Source: Sergeia podlipaevii (lineage: Eukaryota; Euglenozoa; Kinetoplastea; Trypanosomatida; Trypanosomatidae). Taken from it: DNA of 22,806 nt. Below the pieces are notes generated by a model. It did no database searches. It was not told the origin of the DNA and saw only the letters and a program-made list of their open reading frames with translations. The position numbers were made by a program, and so were the translations under genes. The stretch lies in the NCBI GenBank assembly GCA_030849805.1, contig JASANZ010001898.1, positions 1-22,806 on the forward strand, given 5' to 3'. Shown one piece after another: positions 17,353 to 22,806 of the stretch (positions are counted from its first letter, which is position 1; the number at the start of each line of letters is the position of its first letter).

Positions 17353-17727
17353 ATTGTACTTGAAACATGGCCGCATAAAGGGACGTTAATTCCTTTGTAC
17401 GTTTCCCTTTTTTTCTGTTACATGTTTGGTTGGTGTTGTTGTTGTCACTGTGATAGACGGGCTTGCATATCGTGTTGAAAGTCACTTGGACTGAGCATAT
17501 GCAATATCGTTTGGTGTTTTTGTTCTTTTTTTTTTGATGTGTGGGGCATTCTTTACTCTTTTTTAGTATTTAGAGTGCAGGAACAGACAGTTACCGTCAC
17601 TGTTGAATATTTTACAACAAATTAGCATTCCATTTTCTTACACAATAAAGTGCATTTACAATTTACAATTTTTGTTTTGTTGCCTGGGGCAGATAATGTT
17701 GCTTTGTTAAGAGTGCATAATCATGGA
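17353..17727. other. Spacer before the coiled-coil gene
   Basis: T-rich spacer with a (TTG)n-like patch near 17432-17444 and T runs. No gene seen. Confidence 0.6.
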
Positions 17728-17772
17728 TCTTTTCTATTTTTTTTTTCTCTCTCTTTTTTGTCTTTTTGAAAG
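17728..17772 (+). promoter_or_regulatory. Candidate trans-splice acceptor for the coiled-coil gene
   Basis: A long T/C tract ends at GAAAG with AG at 17771-17772. A second tract ends in TTTAG with AG at 17827-17828, only 12 nt before the start codon. Confidence 0.45.
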
Positions 17773-17840
17773 ACTACGTTACATAGACGTAAAAAAAAAT
17801 AGTTTTTCTTTTGTCTCCATATATTTAGGGGCTGTAAGAG

Positions 17841-20825
17841 ATGGGGTATGGCGAACGTTCTAGAATAATAGACGATGAGGAAGAGTGGTTTAACATTCCT
17901 CGCGTCGTTCGTGCTTTATTTCAGCAGTTGAATGACGAAAGTGAGGCATCGAGAAGGCTCCTAAATGCCATTAAAAATGATCAAAAAGAAACAAATGAGC
18001 TGGTAAAACGGGTGATGCAAAAGCAAACTGACTTGGAAATTGACGTGGCGCGCAATCAGCTGTTACTACAGGGCGAACCCAAGAAATCAGATAATGAGCT
18101 GCCGCAGTTAGTTTCGCGTTTGCGTAAAAAAATCGACAAAATGAATGAACGCATCTCCGAAGTTGAGGAGAAAATTTCACTTGAGCGACCATCTCTTAGT
18201 GAAACGATTCAGCGCGATATTGAGCAGCGAGTAACCGCGATGGCATCTGAGAAAACATTACTTCACGAGGATGCAATATCCAAACGCATGTACGAAGTGG
18301 AGAAAGGCAACGCGGATTTTCAAAAATCACTTCAGCAGTCGATTAACAGCGCAACTGCAGACATTCGCACAGCGTGCAATGATGCAACACAGTTTGCTCA
18401 ATGCTTAGCTACTAGCACAAATAAAGACATTTTTGCTCTCAAGAGAGCATGCGATGAACTGAAGGAGCAAGGGGAGAATCTTTCTGAAAAGGAGAGGGTG
18501 GCATCGCAGAAACAGAAGGAACTTTCTGGGCTGATAGAACGGTTATCCTCCACTGGCGATGAGAGGTTTTCCTCAACCATACGCTCGATAGAGAAGCTTC
18601 AGAAGTTTTGCGAGGAGCATTTATCTCAAAAGAAGGAAACACCAACTCTTAGCAGCGACGCAGTTGAAAGACAGCAGCGTGCATTCGAAGCGTATCGTGC
18701 TAATATAGACAACCAACTTTTAAATTTCAGCGATGCGTTAGCTGATGTCAATAGAAAATATACCAGCGCTTATTCTCAATTTAATACCGCGCTGGAAATC
18801 ATAGAAAGAGAAGTGGGCAACCTCAGGTTTTCCGTGAATGCAGCATCCGAAAAGGCTTTAGCTATCTCGGGGCAGACTGAACGTGGTATGAACGACTTGA
18901 AAACGGCCTTTACGGAATTGCAGGACGATTTACGCTCAACTCAGAAACTCACTGAATGTGAGCTGACGACACTTCGTGAGGCGGATAAGAAGCTTGCGCT
19001 TGACTTGAAGAGCGTTCCAGATGTGGCGAACAAGATAGCTGAACAAGTCACTGCATTGGGGATCAAACAGGAAGAACTGAGTGCGACCCAACAACACAAC
19101 AGAGACGCAGTCCATGAAGAGTTGCAGCGAATTAGCATGGCGACCGTCGAGGCGAGTCGGATGCGGGACAAGTTTGATCAGCAACTGACGCGCCTTTGTG
19201 AGGTGGTGCATAATGTATCGAAAGCAGTGGAGCTGCTGGAGAACAAGGTGGCAGCGGCCTCACTGCAGGCTCGCTCGCAGGCGAGCCAGACACATTCAGA
19301 AGTGGAGGCACGCGTAGATGCACGGAGTACCCTTGTGTCATCCGCGTCCTTGGCACCGCAGCAGCAACAGCAACTAGACGAAGCAGTGTCGTTGCACAAG
19401 CAAATGCTTGCAAACCTGTCGCGACGTGTGGAGCAGGTAGCCTCGAGAGTGGAAAGCAATGATCATGTGATTGAGGGGGCTGTTAAGGCAGTTGAGAAGT
19501 TGACTGGCGCTGAGCGGCTTGCAGCACTGGAGCGAGGCACTAGCCCCACGCGCAACGAGTGCTCTCAGCAGCAGCAACAACTTTTGCTTGAGCTTCCACA
19601 CGCACTTGTGGAAATTGAGTCCATAAAGACCCGCATTGCCTCCACTGAAGTGAAGATGCAACAACAACAGCAGCAAGCGGATTTCAGACTGGAGCACATT
19701 GCGTTATCACGCGAGTACAGCGAACTTGCTCAACGATTCGGGACGCTTACTAAGGAACACCAGCGAGGCGTACAGGTGACGGAGGAGGTGGTACGGGATA
19801 TGATACAGACACGCGAAGAGGTATCGCGCCTATCGCGTAAAGTTGCCGAAAATGCGAAGCGTGCAAGTACTGAGGAAGCTTCTTCTTCACAAACAGCGGC
19901 ATTAGATGAAGCTGCTCGAGCGCGGATTGAAAGGCTCGAAGTGCACCTCGCGGAATGTCAGAAGCAAGCTTCAGAGCTCTCCAGTCACCTAGCGGAAGCC
20001 CAAGACGCAGATGCGCGTCGTGTTGCTGCTGCTGTTGAAACTTCGGCAGTGGAGAAGTCCAAACTTGAAGAGAACTTGAGAAACGATAAGGCCAGAATAG
20101 TGGATTTGGATGTGAAGGTGAGCGATCTAACCAACGCTGTGGCTTTTGTCAGAGACACGTGTACAACTACTCGTGACGCCCTGCAGCAGGCTGTAAGGGA
20201 GTTGACAGAGATACAGAGTACTGTTAAGGACCTCGCTAGCCCGCCAACTGGAGTAGAAGTCAGCAAAGAAGGAAGTGAAGAACCGAACTCATCAAACCCA
20301 GCTATTGTCATTGCCGAGTTGGAGGCAAAACTGTCAAAATTGTCTGATGAGTTGCCAGCGCGGCTCGCTACGCTTGAGCAGACCTTGAACAGACAGGAAG
20401 AGCAGCAGAGGGACGAGGCTTGCGTCAGTCCAACAGGGCAGCAGCTAGTGTCTGGGATGGCAATAGATGAGCTCACGCGCAGGCTAGAGGAGCTTGATGC
20501 ACGCGTTCCTGCTGCAGAGATGCTGGATCGTTTTGGAGACGCGGTGGCGTCACTGGACGCGATGGAGGAGCGTCTTCTTGATACCTGCTATCCGCGCGCT
20601 GAGCTAGAAGAGCGTTTGGAGAACTTGTGGATGTCGGTGGTGAGCTTGCTTGCACGTAAGGACGACGAGGCAACCGTGAATCAGAAGCTGGAGGATCTGC
20701 ATCTGTTGATTGCGAAAGAGATGCAGGGGCTCCTCAAGTTTTTACAAGAAGACATCAAGAACAGCTTGGGGGAAAAGGTTGATGTGTCCGAGCTGCGAGG
20801 CATTCTTGAGGGGACGTCGGCGTAG
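17841..20825 (+). CDS. Large coiled-coil protein, conserved-hypothetical type
   Basis: The protein has 994 residues. The first 40 include a non-coil, aromatic- and acid-containing segment (DDEEEWFNIPRVVRALFQQL) that looks like a folded or docking motif. Nearly all the rest is heptad-like, rich in Glu, Lys, Gln, Leu and Ala and poor in Pro and Gly, so it should form an extended coiled coil. Short Gln runs lie near residues 505, 575 and 606, and a Pro/Ser/Asn-rich break occurs near residues 797-817. No enzyme motif, membrane segment or signal peptide is visible. Proteins of this build in trypanosomatids are often basal-body, flagellar or cytoskeletal, but nothing here proves that. The open frame is intact and uses the first ATG after the splice-acceptor candidates. 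I do not recognise a specific family. Confidence 0.88.
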   Translation: MGYGERSRIIDDEEEWFNIPRVVRALFQQLNDESEASRRLLNAIKNDQKETNELVKRVMQKQTDLEIDVARNQLLLQGEPKKSDNELPQLVSRLRKKIDKMNERISEVEEKISLERPSLSETIQRDIEQRVTAMASEKTLLHEDAISKRMYEVEKGNADFQKSLQQSINSATADIRTACNDATQFAQCLATSTNKDIFALKRACDELKEQGENLSEKERVASQKQKELSGLIERLSSTGDERFSSTIRSIEKLQKFCEEHLSQKKETPTLSSDAVERQQRAFEAYRANIDNQLLNFSDALADVNRKYTSAYSQFNTALEIIEREVGNLRFSVNAASEKALAISGQTERGMNDLKTAFTELQDDLRSTQKLTECELTTLREADKKLALDLKSVPDVANKIAEQVTALGIKQEELSATQQHNRDAVHEELQRISMATVEASRMRDKFDQQLTRLCEVVHNVSKAVELLENKVAAASLQARSQASQTHSEVEARVDARSTLVSSASLAPQQQQQLDEAVSLHKQMLANLSRRVEQVASRVESNDHVIEGAVKAVEKLTGAERLAALERGTSPTRNECSQQQQQLLLELPHALVEIESIKTRIASTEVKMQQQQQQADFRLEHIALSREYSELAQRFGTLTKEHQRGVQVTEEVVRDMIQTREEVSRLSRKVAENAKRASTEEASSSQTAALDEAARARIERLEVHLAECQKQASELSSHLAEAQDADARRVAAAVETSAVEKSKLEENLRNDKARIVDLDVKVSDLTNAVAFVRDTCTTTRDALQQAVRELTEIQSTVKDLASPPTGVEVSKEGSEEPNSSNPAIVIAELEAKLSKLSDELPARLATLEQTLNRQEEQQRDEACVSPTGQQLVSGMAIDELTRRLEELDARVPAAEMLDRFGDAVASLDAMEERLLDTCYPRAELEERLENLWMSVVSLLARKDDEATVNQKLEDLHLLIAKEMQGLLKFLQEDIKNSLGEKVDVSELRGILEGTSA

Positions 20826-21110
20826 CGGTGTAGTAGCTGTGTACACGCTGTACTTGTGTTTTTCTTTTTCTTTTTTTCCTTGTAGTCTTGAAAGAAAAGC
20901 AAATATATTGTCTTCTCTTTATGTATTGGTTGTTTCTCACTCACTGGTTTTGGTTTTTGTTTCTGATTGTTGTTTCTCTGCCGGGAAAAAATGGCACTTT
21001 TATTATCGCTGCTTTTTCGCCTTAAAAAAAATAAAAATTGCTTCAAGCACGTTGCTCTTCTTTTTGTTTGCTTGTTTTTCTGTATCTTCTCTCTGTAATC
21101 CATTTGTTTA
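20826..21110. other. Spacer after the coiled-coil gene
   Basis: T-rich spacer. An open frame runs through it from inside the coiled-coil gene into 21286-21648, but its translation here is Phe/Leu/Ser low complexity and it overlaps another gene in a different frame, so it is not counted as coding. Confidence 0.6.
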
Positions 21111-21180
21111 CTATTTTTTTTTCTTCCTCTGTTTTATTATCATTTTTCATTATTATTATTTATTTTCATCAAAAAAAGAG
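21111..21180 (+). promoter_or_regulatory. Candidate trans-splice acceptor for 21286-21648
   Basis: A T/C tract at about 21111-21131 continues into T-rich DNA and ends in an A run followed by AGAG at 21177-21180. The 5' UTR would be about 106 nt. Confidence 0.4.
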
Positions 21181-21285
21181 CGCGGAATTACATTTTTCTT
21201 GAAAAAGAAGACAAAACTATCGGATAGAAGAGAAGTGTTGCTTTCATCACAAAAACAAAAACAAAACATCGCCCAGAGGTGCAAC

Positions 21286-21648
21286 ATGTTCGCACGCCGC
21301 ATCTTTGGTAGCGCGCCTATCCCCAGGACCATGTACGCGCGCCTGAACATCAGCACTGCTACTCAGGCTAGCCGCATGCTGCCCATGCTTGTACCGCTGA
21401 GCCCCTCTCTCATTTCGTCTTCTGGTGCCGTCGTACGCTGCATGCAGAGCGCGGCTAAGGTGTCACCATCGATGGAGTTAGGAGAGATGGACCCTATGGT
21501 ACTCAAGGCCCTCATTGAAAGCATTTCCCCTGTACAGATGGGGTTTCTGCGATTGCTAGAATTATGGGGTATTGGGCGTGCTTGTGTAATGAATAGAATA
21601 CAAGGGATATCACCGCTAGCGCAGAATTCACAGGACAGTTTAAATTGA
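21286..21648 (+). CDS. Small putative mitochondrial protein, unknown family
   Basis: The protein has 120 residues from the ATG at 21286. The frame is open further upstream, but the sequence there is T-rich spacer. The first 63 residues contain Arg, Ser and hydrophobic residues and no acidic residue (start MFARRIFGSAPIPRTMYARL; first acid is Glu64), as in an import presequence. Residues 64-97 (ELGEMDPMVLKALIESISPVQM) could form a helix. The 5' two-thirds use C/G-ending codons like real genes, but the last 35 codons turn A/T-rich and look like spacer, so the true C-terminus may have decayed or a frameshift may be present. No family recognised; moderate confidence that it is expressed. Confidence 0.55.
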   Translation: MFARRIFGSAPIPRTMYARLNISTATQASRMLPMLVPLSPSLISSSGAVVRCMQSAAKVSPSMELGEMDPMVLKALIESISPVQMGFLRLLELWGIGRACVMNRIQGISPLAQNSQDSLN

Positions 21649-22737
21649 ATCAAGCAATCGGGAATGAAAGAAATGCGTGAGTGACGAGAGAGAGAGAGAG
21701 AGAGACTACAAAGACTCAAACTTTTTGCTGCTGGTGATACTAGTCTTGGTGCGCATTCCTGATGTGAGTTGAACTGAGTAGTTTGCACAGGCTGAAGGGG
21801 AGGGTTGAGGCGGGTTGCTTTACGTTTTTTTTTTCGCTTTTAGTGCAGTATGCTGTAGATGCACCATTGTAGTGGTTCAGGCAGCAATAACAATGTAGGT
21901 GTACGTATGTGTGTGTGTCTATGTTTTCTCCTTGGTATCGCTCTTTTTCTGTAGGATGTGACTTTTCTATTTTTGGTAAGATTAAAAACGGAATAAAAAA
22001 AAATATGATGCCTCTAGAAGATAAGGGAGAGATGAAAAGACAATCAGACGAAAAAAAAAACAGGAATCATACAACGCAACGTGCGATTTTTTTCTAAAAT
22101 AGCTGCCGAGATGATGGATTATCACAATGACTAAGTACCATCGTTCAGATAGTTTTTTTTTTTTTTTTTTTGTAAGGATCTTGTTATCTCTTTCTCTCTT
22201 TCACATGTTTACACAAATCAACAAAACAAAAATAAATAGGAAAGAAAGCGTTTACTTTTGTTCTTTCTTTCTTTCTTTACAGCATTCTGCATACACAAGA
22301 GGGGGAGGAGGAGGGGGGGGGAGGATATTACGGGCACTAGTACCTTCGTTACAATTGCTCGCCTTTTTATGAGTAGCGGAGGAATGCATTCTCGTGTGAT
22401 GAAACCTGTCTTTGTTATTCCTCATTCTTGATTTACGATAATTGTTTTCTAACTCAATTTTTCTTTCCTTATCTTTCTTTTTTTTGTCATGTTGAAACGA
22501 ATAGTATTAGGCGTTGTATTATTCTCTTTAGAGAAGAAGGAACATACGCGTTTTTAGAGAGAAGGAAGGAAAGAGGGACACCACGGAAGCGTCCTGCTAC
22601 GTTGATTTGGAGTGAGAGACGCACATTCTTGAGAGGAGCACAGGTTAAAAATACAAAAACGAGGATTCAGATACATACTTTTTAGAAATAACAACGTGAT
22701 TTCAGAAAAAAAAGTGGGTAGTATAGAAGGCACTACT
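21649..22737. other. Terminal spacer
   Basis: Holds a (GA)n tract at 21686-21704, a 19-T run at 22153-22171, a TTTC repeat near 22262-22278, and a G-rich patch at about 22300-22322 that could form a G-quadruplex on the + strand. Reading frames are low complexity. No gene recognised. Confidence 0.6.
21686..21704. repeat. (GA)n microsatellite
   Basis: Dinucleotide GA tract just 3' of the small mitochondrial-type gene, probably in its 3' UTR. Confidence 0.85.
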
Positions 22738-22774
22738 ATTTCTCTTTTTTTCTTTTTTTTTGGTGCAACAATAG
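22738..22774 (+). promoter_or_regulatory. Candidate trans-splice acceptor at window end
   Basis: A T/C tract (22739-22761) is followed by the first AG at 22773-22774, directly upstream of an ATG at 22778. Confidence 0.4.
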
Positions 22775-22777
22775 AAA

Positions 22778-22806
22778 ATGTCAATCAATCCGTATGTAGA
22801 CAATGA
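22778..22806 (+). CDS. Possible 5' end of the next gene (partial)
   Basis: An ATG directly after a polypyrimidine-AG signal opens a frame reading MSINPYVDN to the window edge. Only nine complete codons are visible, so product and reality cannot be judged. If the AG at 22773-22774 is the splice site, the 5' UTR would be only 3 nt besides the spliced leader. Confidence 0.35.

Noticed and set aside
20710..21285. A long open frame beginning inside the coiled-coil gene and running into the small mitochondrial-type gene
   Set aside because: It overlaps the coiled-coil gene in another frame, starts at no plausible site, and translates T-rich spacer into Phe/Leu low complexity. Only the part from the ATG at 21286 is credible.

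Overview
The window looks like a piece of a nuclear chromosome from a trypanosomatid (kinetoplastid protist). Every supportable gene is intronless and on the + strand. There are no bacterial ribosome-binding sites or operon-style overlaps. Genes are separated by 0.4-3.9 kb of T/A-rich, simple-repeat DNA, and each start is preceded by a polypyrimidine tract and a downstream AG, as expected for spliced-leader trans-splicing of a polycistronic transcript. TAA, TAG and TGA all end real genes, so the standard code applies. A kinetoplastid-type mitochondrial ribosomal protein fits. I cannot name the genus from sequence alone.

Layout, left to right: (1) 821-4291, a large protein in which an ANTH-like (AP180/CALM N-terminal) domain is followed by a Gly/His-rich linker and a C-terminal STE11/MAPKKK-like kinase domain; this is the most remarkable object in the window. 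(2) 4292-8155, an unusually long gene-free stretch of homopolymers, (GT)n, (TA)n and T-run/A-run palindromes. (3) 8156-8965, mitoribosomal protein mS34. (4) 9409-10497, a decayed copy of a YahK/cinnamyl-alcohol-dehydrogenase type alcohol dehydrogenase, followed by (5) 11487-12545, its intact paralogue; a 135-nt block near their 3' ends is far more similar than the rest, suggesting gene conversion. (6) 13555-14337, a stand-alone RibD C-terminal-type reductase. (7) 14634-14771, an isolated island of about 85% GC in otherwise T-rich spacer. (8) 14872-15708, omega-amidase NIT2. (9) 16132-17352, an alpha/beta-hydrolase-like protein with a putative mitochondrial presequence whose nucleophile position appears to be Gly instead of Ser. 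(10) 17841-20825, a 994-residue coiled-coil protein. (11) 21286-21648, a small protein with a mitochondrial-type N-terminus. (12) 22778-end, the probable first codons of another gene.

The genes do not form one pathway, which is normal for kinetoplastid gene arrays. Three (ADH, RibD-like, NIT2) are small soluble metabolic enzymes, the first two of bacterial-like type. Three (mS34, the hydrolase-like protein, the small 120-residue protein) look mitochondrial. The kinase and the coiled-coil protein look like trafficking/signalling and cytoskeletal proteins, the latter by inference only.
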